Source: VXPQ01 sp965232485 | GTDB lineage: Bacteria > Bacteroidota > Rhodothermia > Rhodothermales > VXPQ01 | Assembly: GCA_965232485.1 (NCBI GenBank) | Contig: OZ246975.1 | Span: 1,178,001-1,242,000, forward strand | Direction: 5' to 3' | Length of the DNA: 64,000 nt | Part shown: piece by piece, positions 36,801 through 45,316 of the stretch | Layout of the letters: each line of letters opens with the position of its first letter | Position numbering within the stretch: the first letter of the stretch is position 1 | Position numbers and translations under genes: made by a program | The notes under the pieces: generated by a model | What the model saw: the letters and a program-made list of their open reading frames with translations, nothing else | What the model was told of the DNA's origin: nothing | The model's database searches: none

Positions 36801-38094
36801 CGGTCAGAACATCCTTTAGCGCGGGCTCCATGTCAGGCGCGGCAAGCGCCCGAAAGGCCATAGCCTGTCTCCATCCGGGATAATCAAGCCGGCGCTTCTC
36901 GCCCTTCAGGGAATACAGCAACGCACGCTTCTCGTCGGCGAAGAATCCCCCGATGTCACCGTACAGCCCCACGCCCACGGGGTCCTGCTCAATGAGATAA
37001 GCACGGGCGTCTTTGTTATGCGCCGCAAGCCAGGCGGAAAGCCCTCGCATTTCCGTAACCACGATGCCGTCCGCGCCTGTCATCAGGGCGATTACGCGGC
37101 GGGCCGGAAGCCCTTTATCAATCATGCCTGCAAGATATCGCGCAGCGAGAAACTCGGCGATGTGGCGATGGATCGGGGTAAAGCGGTTATCGCCGGATAC
37201 GCCCTTGAACAACTTCGTAGCGAGCGCAGGCCGGAGCATTTCGCGGCGATCGTAATCGCACCGATCCAGCGCAGGATACGCTTCGTTCCCCTCGCCATGC
37301 AATGTCCACCCGACCGCGCCGGAAATCAATTGCACGGCGCAGAGCCGTCCGGCGGCGTCGAGAAGTTGGTCAGGCTCAGGCGTGTTGCATAACACCGTCG
37401 CCGCTCGATGCTCTTCGTTCTGCTCACGAACCATCCTGGCGCACGCTTCCTCAAAGAGCTCCTTGCGGCTTGCGGGCCACTCGCCGCCCGCACTGACAAC
37501 TTCGGCAAGCAGTTCAAGAGTCTGTGGATTCTCCAGAAACCCGGCTACGCCCTTTTCTTGCGCCGAAAAAATGAAGTCCCTGGCGTCCGCAACGTCCGAA
37601 GAGGCATTCAGAATCGAAACAATATCCTCCTTCGTCAGGAGATCAAGCCGCAGCGCCGTCACGGCGGAATCCGGCGAAACGTATTCGAGGCGTTTCCGGT
37701 CGTTCGCCCCAAGCCAATCTGCTTCCCGGCACGAAAGGCGAAAAGACGGCTTGCCCAATGCATCGAGACGAGCGCGAATGGCGTCGAACGGCGTGCGCGC
37801 ATCCGGCGAGCCGGCCCGGGCCTCATCGAGCCCGTCTATAAACAGCGTCTTGCCGCGCCATTCGGGGTGGCGCTGCGGATCGAAGGTTCGAAAGTCGCGG
37901 GCTGAAATCAAGAAGGCTTCTTCCCCAAGCGCCTCGTACTCCATCTCGAACGCAGTCGACTTCCCTGCGCCGGGATCGCCGAGCAACACATACGCCGGAA
38001 CCGAACGGAACGCCTCAAGAGGCCGGGTATCCGCCTCCCGGCGCCGTTCGTCGTTCCCTTCCCGAATTTCGGTGCATGTGCGGGATACTCTCAT
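33886..38094 (-). CDS. NACHT-like STAND NTPase with nuclease-like C-terminal domain
   Basis: A 1402-residue protein. Walker A LLGDPGAGKST is at 37-47 and Walker B LFIDGLDEAR at 84-93, the DGLDE form seen in NACHT and related STAND ATPases. A winged-helix-like stretch around RFTPIHRHIAEFLAARYL (near 310) is followed by ~850 residues of alpha-helical repeats without recognised names. The C-terminus has EADIRISYTHPSAGYFQVPVEIKK (near 1297-1316), a D...ExK arrangement typical of PD-(D/E)xK nucleases, then IRDQLIAKYAIDPDTDGYGIYLVFWF. The layout sensor repeats plus NTPase plus nuclease matches anti-phage STAND proteins (Avs-like), though no characterised family is recognised. The ATG overlaps the upstream DUF4143 ATPase stop by 4 bp. 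Confidence 0.75.
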   Translation of the reverse strand: MRVSRTCTEIREGNDERRREADTRPLEAFRSVPAYVLLGDPGAGKSTAFEMEYEALGEEAFLISARDFRTFDPQRHPEWRGKTLFIDGLDEARAGSPDARTPFDAIRARLDALGKPSFRLSCREADWLGANDRKRLEYVSPDSAVTALRLDLLTKEDIVSILNASSDVADARDFIFSAQEKGVAGFLENPQTLELLAEVVSAGGEWPASRKELFEEACARMVREQNEEHRAATVLCNTPEPDQLLDAAGRLCAVQLISGAVGWTLHGEGNEAYPALDRCDYDRREMLRPALATKLFKGVSGDNRFTPIHRHIAEFLAARYLAGMIDKGLPARRVIALMTGADGIVVTEMRGLSAWLAAHNKDARAYLIEQDPVGVGLYGDIGGFFADEKRALLYSLKGEKRRLDYPGWRQAMAFRALAAPDMEPALKDVLTDSDRGEAHQLVADLALRVLQYGESLPGLSGILLEIIRDDRNPWWPVVRKLALDAFIQNCPDSEGKTKQLKALLADIQGGSVSDSDNELLGALLTQLYPRHLSPSEVWDYFSEIGDAPINGRYYQFWQIYLVDRDISSDDQVAELLDNLKERLPRLRPVLDARLLHDPPLQLLVRGLKAHGDRIDAKRLYNWLDVGLAEHGGLRGSGQEAISMVRLWLEQRPDVQKAIIMEGLQRCFASDSDEGFDFCASEVEKRLYGASPPADYGLWCLEQAVAMADTKPHIAERLLEWAFQAHNDPDLDEGLSREVLQEQAGKNEKLRPIMERLLQPSPPPPDTFKLKARIKEEQEQFMLDRLRANEAVLRENRVDPDLLYEIARKYFSGLANSVRLDFAGERLAIVEQAGPNGGVQAVKKWLYGNQNLTDVALEGLRGVIDREDVPDVEEILDLEIQRRMHYLGLPFLAALEEIKRTAPEDDASQWSDDRIRKAVVFYYCYGNYLHMPSGHDYCPEWYQKLLAERPEIVAEALVQYGRCVFQVGDDYVDPRAAKFRKLELDPDHAKVAQHATLSLLRAFPIRRAPEDQSHLSSLNHLLWAAIKYADRALLQELIESKRSLESITAAQRVRWLAAGAMVWPGKYTDPLKDFVQEDQENRVRYLKAFFGSRVYQGAYRGAEHMSSFAGRELFPFDASKVPLWKLLIRLIGSVVGPDWWGDHAFDLVRMLLEDLVNSPEDSASDALANLLADPALERWNDTLKQAQDNQRTIRRDAGYRHPDIKQVCKTLDGATPANPADLAALVKDRLDEIGSKIRSGPTSDWRQYWNVDSYNRPKDPKPENACRDNLLSDLQEKLRPLGIDAQSEGQYANDTEADIRISYTHPSAGYFQVPVEIKKNSHLRLWSAIRDQLIAKYAIDPDTDGYGIYLVFWFGKEYARTPHERGYPDDAEEMKQWLEDSLSPEQARKISVCVIDASKPDGK

Positions 38095-39350
38095 GGGAAC
38101 GCCCCCTCGAACCAGTATCCGGCAGGCGCCGCGAGAAATTCGTTGAGGGGTACGCCGCCTTCCCCGACAAGCAGCGAACCATGCGGACGAAAACGCTCTA
38201 CGAACTTATCCATCCCCCGCAAGGCGCCCCTATGCAAACCGCTCTTGACCTCGATGGCGATGGCCCGATCGCCCCGTTGCAAAACAAAATCCACTTCAAG
38301 CGACCCTTCTCGCCAATAATGAAGACGGATGTCGGACGCCGCAGTATTGAACAGGTGTGCACCGACGGCGCTTTCGACAATGCGCCCCCGGAATGTCCGG
38401 TCCGCCTGCGCTTCGTCGAAAGAATACCCCGAAGCGGCCGTCATCAAAGCCGTGTTGAGCACGTTGAACTTGGGACTGGAGGATTTGCCCAGATGCGGTC
38501 GGTTCGAATACTTCGGCAGTCCGGCAAGCAGCCCGGCGCCGGACAACAAGTCGAGATAGCGCGCCAGCGTGGTCGTGTTGCCGGCGTCCTGAAGCTGGCC
38601 CAGCATCTTGTTGTAGGACAGTATTTCTCCAGAATACGCAGCGCCCAGTTCGAAGAGGCGTTTCAATAACGCAGGCTTGTCCACCCGGGTCATGCCCAGA
38701 AGGTCTCGCTTAATGGTCGGTTCAACGAGCGAACCGAGGATATAGCCCCGCCACCGGTCCGGCTCCCGAACGAAAGGAGCCGCGCCCGGATACCCTCCGA
38801 AATAGAGGTACGTATCCAGATCGAAGTCGAAGGCTCTGGCCATTTCTGCGAACGACCAGTGGCTGACATGGATGGATTCGAAGCGACCGGCCAGGCTCTC
38901 GCTTAAGCCCGATTGCATGAGCAACGGAGAGGAACCCAGTATCACCACATGCAGCGGACAGCCGCTGGCCCGATCCGCGTCCCACAACCCCTTGACGGTT
39001 TCCGACCAGCCTTTAACCTTCTGAATTTCGTCGAATACCAGGACGAATCCGCCTGACCGCCCCGCTTCGCGACGGGCGGCTTCCCAGTTTCGGATAAGCC
39101 AATCCGTATCCTTCTGAGCCGTGGGCGCAGGAGAGGTGATCTCGGTCGCATCGAAGGGGATTCGCGGAACCGAGGAACCGGGATCGTCAATAGCAAGGTA
39201 TCGCCTTCCGATGCGGATCTGCCCCAGCGCCTGACGCGCGATAGTGGTCTTCCCGGTCTGGCGCGGCCCGAACAGGGCAATGAGCTGGCGTGGCTCTTCG
39301 CCGAGCCGCCGAACGAGGGTACTGACTTGCGTGCGCTCAAAGGAGTTCAT
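38091..39350 (-). CDS. AAA ATPase with DUF4143 C-terminal domain, copy 2
   Basis: A 419-residue P-loop ATPase. Walker A LFGPRQTGKTTIA is at 26-38, Walker B FVLVFDEIQKV near 102, and the DUF4143 PD-(D/E)xK-like motif LEVDFVLQRGDRAIAIEVKSG near 345-366. Paralogue of the protein at 22557-23771. It is the first gene of a two-gene operon, overlapping the NACHT-like gene by 4 bp, which implies coupled translation and a shared role. A 36-bp palindrome starts 8 bp upstream of the ATG at 39350 and could be its operator. Confidence 0.85.
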   Translation of the reverse strand: MNSFERTQVSTLVRRLGEEPRQLIALFGPRQTGKTTIARQALGQIRIGRRYLAIDDPGSSVPRIPFDATEITSPAPTAQKDTDWLIRNWEAARREAGRSGGFVLVFDEIQKVKGWSETVKGLWDADRASGCPLHVVILGSSPLLMQSGLSESLAGRFESIHVSHWSFAEMARAFDFDLDTYLYFGGYPGAAPFVREPDRWRGYILGSLVEPTIKRDLLGMTRVDKPALLKRLFELGAAYSGEILSYNKMLGQLQDAGNTTTLARYLDLLSGAGLLAGLPKYSNRPHLGKSSSPKFNVLNTALMTAASGYSFDEAQADRTFRGRIVESAVGAHLFNTAASDIRLHYWREGSLEVDFVLQRGDRAIAIEVKSGLHRGALRGMDKFVERFRPHGSLLVGEGGVPLNEFLAAPAGYWFEGAFP

Positions 39351-39358
39351 ACCTGTAA

Positions 39359-39394
39359 ATTACGCTACTGAGTAAAACTACTCAATAGCGTAAT
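39359..39394 (-). promoter_or_regulatory. 36-bp palindrome upstream of DUF4143 ATPase 2
   Basis: Arms ATTACGCTACTGAGTA (39359-39374) and TACTCAATAGCGTAAT (39379-39394) with one mismatch around AAAC. Between it and the next gene lies another inverted repeat, TAAATAATT (39487-39495) and AATTATTTA (39519-39527). Confidence 0.75.
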
Positions 39395-39581
39395 TTGCGA
39401 ATCCCAACCTTGACGTTGCGTGAAAACTCGCAACCCCAAGCCATGTCCCGGCGGTTTTGCTTCTTGCCGGAGAACGCAAGCCCGATTAAATAATTAGGGC
39501 GCTAAATTTTTCGTCCTGAATTATTTAGCCCGCTGGCTTTATTGGGCGCATCCCAACCCTGTTTTACCCCTCCCGGGAATC

Positions 39582-42500
39582 TTACTTCAGCAGCGCCATC
39601 TTCCGTACGGCCGTCTGATCCTCCGCCCGAAGCACGTAGAAGTATGTGCCGCTGGCAAGGCCCGTAGCGTCGAACGATACGCTGTAGCGCGCCGCCGGGT
39701 GCGCGCCCTCCATCAGCATGCGCACCTCGCGCCCCAGCATGTCGTAGACCAGCAACGTAATGCGCTGCGCCCGGTCGAGCGAAAACTCGATCGTCGTGGA
39801 CGGATTGAACGGGTTCGGATAGTTCTGCTCCAGTGCGAACGCCGTCGGGATCTCGTCACCAGCGGATTCCGCCGACGTGACCCCGTCGTCGTCCGTGACG
39901 ACGACTTCGACCGAAGACAGGACGCTCACCGTATAGTCGTTGCCCTCGTCCACCGTGACGCGGATCGAGCCGTCTGGTTCGACCATGCGGTCGTCCGTCG
40001 TCGGGACGGTGAAGTCGATTGAGCCGCTCGCGCCGAGGACTACCGTCCGCGAACCGGTTTGCGCGCCGAAGCTGCCGGTCTGGACAACCGTCACGTTCAC
40101 CGACAATTCCGATGTCGGCGCAGGCCTTGCCGTAAGCGTGAACGCCGCGTCCTCGCCCTCGGAGACCGCAGAACCGCCCGAAATTGCCACGACCGGCGCA
40201 AATCCGGACAGGCCGTCATTATCCTGGATAAGCAGCGTGTACACGCTCGGCAAACCCGCCTTGTAGCCCGGGCCGGGGTACAGCGTCAGTTCCAGCGTCT
40301 CGTCGTTCTCGTCCGAAACGTCTTCGGTGATCGCCACCGGGATGTCCACGCGCGCCGAGCCCGCCGGCGCCTGAACCGAGCCCATAGGCGCCGCGTAATC
40401 CGCGCCCGGCGAAGCCGTCCCGCCCACCCTGTAATTGAGTTCGATGGGCGACTGCGGGGCAGGAGACAAATTCACCGTCACACTCTGCATGTCCGCGCTC
40501 TCCGACGCACTCTCCGAAGCCGACGCGAAGCGGGCCGACGTTCCGCCGTCGTCATCCTCGATGATGAGCGTGTGTACGCTCTGCGAACCCACCGCGTAGC
40601 CGTCGCCCAGGGTCAGCGTCAACACGACCGTTTTATCTTCCTCGTCCGCGCTGTCGTCGGTTATCGATACCGGAATATCCACGCTCGCCGCGTTCGCCGA
40701 TACCTGAATAGAGCCCGTCAGCGCCGTGTAATCCGCGCCCGGCGAAGCCGTCCCGCCTACCCTGTAGTTGAGCGTAATGGGCGCCTGCGGAGCAGGGGAA
40801 AGATTCACCGTCACGTTTTGCGCGCCCGCATTCTCGCCCGCGCTCGACGAGGCCGACGCAAAACGAGCCGACGGGGCGCCGTCGTTGTCCGCAATCGTCA
40901 GCGCGTGCATGCTCGGGGCGTCTACCGTATAGCCTGCGCCGGGATACAGCGTCAACGTCACCGTCTCGTCGTTCTCGTCCTCGCTGTCGTCGGTTATCTG
41001 CACCAGGATGTTCATACTCGTCGCGCCCGCCGACGCCGAAGGCACGCCCGCCGTCACGTAATCCGCGTTTATGGTTGCTGTCCCGTCCGTCGAGTAGTTG
41101 ATGTTGGGGATATCCGATTGCGGAGCCGGGGAGAGATTGACCGTAACATTATACGTGCCCGCCCCCTCGTCTGCGCTCGACGAGACCGACGCAAAACTTA
41201 CCGCCGGCATTTCGTTGTCCGTAATCGTCAGCGTGTGTACGCGCGGCGAACCCACCTTGTAGCCCGAACCGGAGATCAGCGTCAACTCCACCGTCTCGTC
41301 ATCCTCCCCCGAGACATCGTCGGTTATCGATACCGGAATGTCCACGCTCGCGGCGTTCGCCGATACCTGAACATCGCCCGACAACGCCGCGTAATCCGCG
41401 CCCGCCGAGGCCGTTCCGCCTATCGTATAGTCGAGCGTGATCGCCGACTGCGGAACCGGGGAGAGGTTGACTGTCACGTTCCGCACGCCCCCATCCTCGC
41501 TTGCGCTCGACGAGACCGACGCGAAGCGAGCCGACGGCGAGCCGTCATTGTCCGTAATCATCATCGTATGCTCGCTCGGCGAGCCCACCGCGTAGCCTGC
41601 GCCGGAGGTCAGCGTCAACACCACCGTCTCGTCGTTCTCGTCCGAGACATCATCGATGATCAACACCGGAATGTTCACGCTCGTCGCGTTCGCCGATACC
41701 TGAACCTCGCCCGACAACGCCGCGTAATCCGATACCGAGGTAGCCGTCCCGTCCACCGAGTAGTTCAGCGTGATAGCCGATGGAAGCGCCGGGGAAAAGT
41801 TGACCGTCACATTCTGCGCGCCCGCATTCTCGCCCGCGCTCGACGAGGCCGACGCAAAGCGGGCCCGCGGCGTGTCGTTATCCTCGATGGCGAGCGCGTG
41901 CGCGCCGGGCGACCCCACCGCGTAGCCCGCGCCGGGCGTCAGCGTCAACACCACTGTTTCGCTGTCTTCCTGCGCGGCGTCGTCAGTGATCGACACCGGA
42001 ATATTCACGCTCTTCGCGTTCGCCGATACCTGAACCTCGCCCGACAACGCTGCGTAATCCGCGCCCGAGGAGGCCGTCCCGTCCACCGAGTAGCCGAGCG
42101 TGATGGCCGACGACCGAGCCGGGGAGAAATTCACTGTCACGTTGCGTACGCCCGCCCCTTCGTCTGCGCTCGACGAAGCCGACGCGAAGCGAGCCGACGG
42201 CGAGCCGTCGTTGTCCGCAATGGTCAGCGCGTGTTCGCTCGGAGAAGCCACCCTATACCCCGAATCCTGGATATCGTCCAGCCACATCACCAACGTCTCG
42301 TCGTCCTCGTCCAAGTCGTCGTCGATGATCGTCACCAGAATGTCCACGCTCGTCGCGCCCGCCGGCACGGCGCCGACTACAATCTGGTAGTCCGCGACTT
42401 CCGTGGCCGTCCCGGCCCCCTCCCCAACGAAGAGGTTCATAGTCGACTTCGGAGCCGGGAAAAGATTAACCGTCACGCGCCATTCGCCCGACCCCTCGTT

Positions 42501-44693
42501 TGCGCTCGACGAAGCCGCCGCGAAGCGGATCTGCGGCGAATCGTCATCCCGAATGGTGAGCGTGTGCGCATCCGGCGAACCCACCGCGTAGCCCGCGCCG
42601 GAGGTCAGCGTCAACACCACTGTTTCGCTGCTTTCCTGCGCGGAGTCGTCGGATATCGACACCGGAATATTCACGCTCGCCGCGTTCGCCGATACCTGCA
42701 CCTCGCCAGACAGCGCCGCGTAATCCGCGCCCGAGGCCGCCGTGCCGTCCACCGAATAATTGAGCGTGATGGCCGACAACGGAGCCGGGGAAAGGTTCAC
42801 CGTCACGTTGCGTACGTCCGCCCCTTCGGTTACGCTCGACGAGGCCGACGCAAAGCTCGCCGCCGGCGGGTCGTCGTTGTCCGTAATCGTGAGCGTGTGC
42901 TGGCTCGGCGACCCCACCTCGTAGCCCGCGCCGGAGGTCAGCGTCAACACCACCGTCTCGTCGTTCTCGTCCGAGGCGTCGTCGACGATAGACACCGGAA
43001 TGTTCGCGCTCGTCGCGTTCGCCGACACCTGCACCTCGCCCGACAACGCCGCGTAATCCGATACCGAGGTGGCCGTCCCGTCCACCGAATAGTTCAGCGT
43101 GATGGCCGATGGCGGAGCCGGGAAAAAATTGACCGTCACGTTCTGCGCGCCCGCATTCTCGCCCGCGCTCGACGAGGCCGACGCAAAGCTAGCCGACGGC
43201 GCGCCGTCGTTGTCCGTAATCGTGAGCGTGTGCTCGCTTGGCGACCCCACCTCATAGCCCGCGCCGGAGGTCAGCGTCAACACCACCGTCTCGTTGTTCT
43301 CGTCCGAGGCGTCGTCGACGATAGACACCGGAATGTTCGCGCTCGTCGCGTTCGCCGACACCTGCACCTCGCCCGACAACGCCGCGTAATCCGATACCGA
43401 GGTGGCCGTCCCGTCCACCGAATAGTTCAGCGTGATGTCCGATGGCGGAGCCGGGGAAAAATTGACCGTCACGTTCTGCGCGCCCGCATTCTCGCCCGCG
43501 CTCGACGAGGCCGACGCAAAGCGGACCTGCGGCGAATCGTCATCCCGAATGGTGAGCGTGTGCGCATCCGGCGACCCCACCTCATAGCCCGCGCCGGAGG
43601 TCAGCGTCAACACCACCGTCTCGTCGTTCTCGTCCGAGGCGTCGTCGACGATAGACACCGGAATGTTCGCGCTCGTCGCGTTCGCCGACACCTGCACCTC
43701 GCCCGACAACGCCGCGTAATCCGATACCGAGGTGGCCGTGCCGTCCACCGAATAGTTCAGCGTGATGGCCGATGGCGGAGCCGGGAAAAAGTTGACCGTC
43801 ACATTCTGCGCGCCCGCATTCTCGCCCGCGCTCGACGAGGCCGACGCAAAGCTCGCCGACGGCGCGCCGTCGTTGTCCGTAATCGTGAGCGTGTGCTCGC
43901 TTGGCGACCCCACCTCATAGTCCGCGCCGGAGGTCAGCGTCAACACCACCGTCTCGTCGTTCTCTTCCGAGGCGTCGTCGACGATAGACACCGGAATGTT
44001 CGCGCTCGTCGCGTTCGCCGACACCTGCACCTCGCCCGACAGCGCCGCGTAATCCGATACCGAGGTGGCCGTCCCGTCCACCGAATAGTTCAGCGTGATG
44101 GCCGATGGCGGAGCCGGGAAAAAATTGACCGTCACATTCTGCGCGCCCGCATTCTCGCCCGCGCTCGACGAGGTCGACGCAAAGCTCGCCTCCGGCGGGC
44201 CGTCGTTGTCCGTAATCGTGAGCGTGTGCTCGCTTGGCGACCCCACCTCATAGCCCGCGCCGGGTTGCAGCGTCAACGTCACCGTCTCGTCGTTCTCCTC
44301 CTCGCTGTCGTCGGTTATCTGCACCCGGATGTTCATACTCGTCGCGCCCGCCGACGCCGAAGGCACGCCCACCGCCACGTAATCCGCGTTTATGGTAGCC
44401 GTCCCGTCCACCGAGTAGTTCAGCGTGATAGCCGATGGAAGCGCTGGGGAAAAGTTGACCGTCACATTCTGCTCGCCCGCATTCTCGCCCGCGCTCGACG
44501 AGACCGACGCAAAGCTCGCCGACGGCTCCTGTTGCGCAGCGGCCTGCAGGGAAAATCCTGCCCACAACGGCAGCAAGAGCAGGACCGGGAACAGGTATCG
44601 ACAAAAAAGAACAGGGCACCGGTTTCCGCGGCTAGGTACATTCAGGGAGCCTGCGCCGCCGCAATGCGCCGCATGGGGGGATGATTCGCACAT
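39582..44693 (-). CDS. Giant Calx-beta repeat surface protein 2
   Basis: A 1703-residue exported protein. The signal peptide lies at about residues 27-54 (CRYLFPVLLLLPLWAGFSLQAAAQ). Fourteen Calx-beta units follow, thirteen of ~105-110 residues starting FAS-SS-AGENAG-like and ending TLTITDND, the fourteenth more diverged. A C-terminal FlgD-like sorting domain (EQNYPNPFNPSTTIEF to MALLK) suggests surface export. Units 2-5 are nearly identical at DNA level, a sign of recent unit duplication or conversion. DxD-rich loops should bind calcium. Probable adhesin or S-layer-like protein. Unlike Calx-beta protein 1, its frame from ATG to sorting domain is intact. Confidence 0.85.
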   Translation of the reverse strand: MCESSPHAAHCGGAGSLNVPSRGNRCPVLFCRYLFPVLLLLPLWAGFSLQAAAQQEPSASFASVSSSAGENAGEQNVTVNFSPALPSAITLNYSVDGTATINADYVAVGVPSASAGATSMNIRVQITDDSEEENDETVTLTLQPGAGYEVGSPSEHTLTITDNDGPPEASFASTSSSAGENAGAQNVTVNFFPAPPSAITLNYSVDGTATSVSDYAALSGEVQVSANATSANIPVSIVDDASEENDETVVLTLTSGADYEVGSPSEHTLTITDNDGAPSASFASASSSAGENAGAQNVTVNFFPAPPSAITLNYSVDGTATSVSDYAALSGEVQVSANATSANIPVSIVDDASDENDETVVLTLTSGAGYEVGSPDAHTLTIRDDDSPQVRFASASSSAGENAGAQNVTVNFSPAPPSDITLNYSVDGTATSVSDYAALSGEVQVSANATSANIPVSIVDDASDENNETVVLTLTSGAGYEVGSPSEHTLTITDNDGAPSASFASASSSAGENAGAQNVTVNFFPAPPSAITLNYSVDGTATSVSDYAALSGEVQVSANATSANIPVSIVDDASDENDETVVLTLTSGAGYEVGSPSQHTLTITDNDDPPAASFASASSSVTEGADVRNVTVNLSPAPLSAITLNYSVDGTAASGADYAALSGEVQVSANAASVNIPVSISDDSAQESSETVVLTLTSGAGYAVGSPDAHTLTIRDDDSPQIRFAAASSSANEGSGEWRVTVNLFPAPKSTMNLFVGEGAGTATEVADYQIVVGAVPAGATSVDILVTIIDDDLDEDDETLVMWLDDIQDSGYRVASPSEHALTIADNDGSPSARFASASSSADEGAGVRNVTVNFSPARSSAITLGYSVDGTASSGADYAALSGEVQVSANAKSVNIPVSITDDAAQEDSETVVLTLTPGAGYAVGSPGAHALAIEDNDTPRARFASASSSAGENAGAQNVTVNFSPALPSAITLNYSVDGTATSVSDYAALSGEVQVSANATSVNIPVLIIDDVSDENDETVVLTLTSGAGYAVGSPSEHTMMITDNDGSPSARFASVSSSASEDGGVRNVTVNLSPVPQSAITLDYTIGGTASAGADYAALSGDVQVSANAASVDIPVSITDDVSGEDDETVELTLISGSGYKVGSPRVHTLTITDNEMPAVSFASVSSSADEGAGTYNVTVNLSPAPQSDIPNINYSTDGTATINADYVTAGVPSASAGATSMNILVQITDDSEDENDETVTLTLYPGAGYTVDAPSMHALTIADNDGAPSARFASASSSAGENAGAQNVTVNLSPAPQAPITLNYRVGGTASPGADYTALTGSIQVSANAASVDIPVSITDDSADEEDKTVVLTLTLGDGYAVGSQSVHTLIIEDDDGGTSARFASASESASESADMQSVTVNLSPAPQSPIELNYRVGGTASPGADYAAPMGSVQAPAGSARVDIPVAITEDVSDENDETLELTLYPGPGYKAGLPSVYTLLIQDNDGLSGFAPVVAISGGSAVSEGEDAAFTLTARPAPTSELSVNVTVVQTGSFGAQTGSRTVVLGASGSIDFTVPTTDDRMVEPDGSIRVTVDEGNDYTVSVLSSVEVVVTDDDGVTSAESAGDEIPTAFALEQNYPNPFNPSTTIEFSLDRAQRITLLVYDMLGREVRMLMEGAHPAARYSVSFDATGLASGTYFYVLRAEDQTAVRKMALLK

Positions 44694-44894
44694 GGTTCGG
44701 GAAATGATCAGGCGTCAGGGGCGTCGGGCGTCGTAAGGCGGACGGATGTGGATTGCATCCAAGATACAGATACCTGCCCACATCCGCAAGCCCCTCGAAC
44801 AAATTGCAACGAATCCCCGAATCGGCGGCGATGCGGCCAATCGTCTGGCATTGAGCCTGGGGAAACAAGGGCGCGGCCGGATACCCCACCGAGT

Positions 44895-45107
44895 CGCGTG
44901 ACACATGATTTGAGTGAACTGCAACAAGACCTGTTGCGCATCCTGGCGGATTCGAGCATGTCGCGCACGTTAATCCAACGCAATTTACGCGTTAAGGCGG
45001 CAACCAGCACCGTGCAGAGAGATCTGGGAACACTGCGCACATTGGGCTTGATCGAATTGCGCGGTAGAGGGCGCGGCGCCTATTGGGTCCGGAAGGGCGG
45101 ACGGTAG
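44895..45107 (+). pseudogene. Winged-helix C-terminal fragment (RecG/AlbA_2-like)
   Basis: About 70 codons reading DLSELQQDLLRILADSSMS, RNLRVKAATSTVQRDLGTL, LGLIELRGRGRGAYWVRKG. This is the HTH tail seen at the end of AlbA_2/Schlafen-type ATP-binding proteins and RecG-like proteins. The frame is open upstream to 44748 but that part has no recognisable protein pattern, so the gene is probably a 3' remnant. Confidence 0.45.
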
Positions 45108-45192
45108 GCGATTCGTAGGCGATTCGTAGGCGATTCGTAGGCGATTCGCAGGCGATTCGCAGGCGATTCGCAGGCGATTCGTAGGCGATTCG
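45105..45192. repeat. 11-bp tandem repeat array (8 units)
   Basis: Eight head-to-tail copies of TAGGCGATTCG or CAGGCGATTCG (units 5-7 begin with C). It starts at the stop of the winged-helix remnant. The unit length gives a 33-bp coding period in any frame, which explains long spurious frames here. Confidence 0.9.
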
Positions 45193-45239
45193 TACCCTGC
45201 TGACCAAGCAAATAGTCCACCCCGCCCCCCAAAAACAAA

Positions 45240-45275
45240 ATTACCCCATTGAGTAAAATCACTCAATGGGGTAAT
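45240..45275. repeat. 36-bp palindrome downstream of lipoprotein copy 2
   Basis: Arms ATTACCCCATTGAGTA (45240-45255) and CACTCAATGGGGTAAT (45260-45275) around AAAT, one end mismatch. The CCCC/GGGG pair replaces CGCT/AGCG of the copy at 31591, a compensated change. Confidence 0.8.
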
Positions 45276-45316
45276 ATGCCGGGCGCAAGCCCTGCGCGCA
45301 CACCCAGTGCGCAACG

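Noticed and set aside
39487..39527. TAAATAATT/AATTATTTA inverted repeat as a terminator
   Set aside because: AT-only stem with a 23-base spacer and no following T-run for either neighbouring gene; left unassigned.
40059..44684. A 1541-codon open frame on the plus strand
   Set aside because: Antisense shadow of Calx-beta protein 2, repeating with the same period and Arg/His-rich.
45105..45192. Possible repetitive peptide gene on the minus strand
   Set aside because: The 11-bp unit gives open frames by chance; there is no ribosome site and no recognisable protein.
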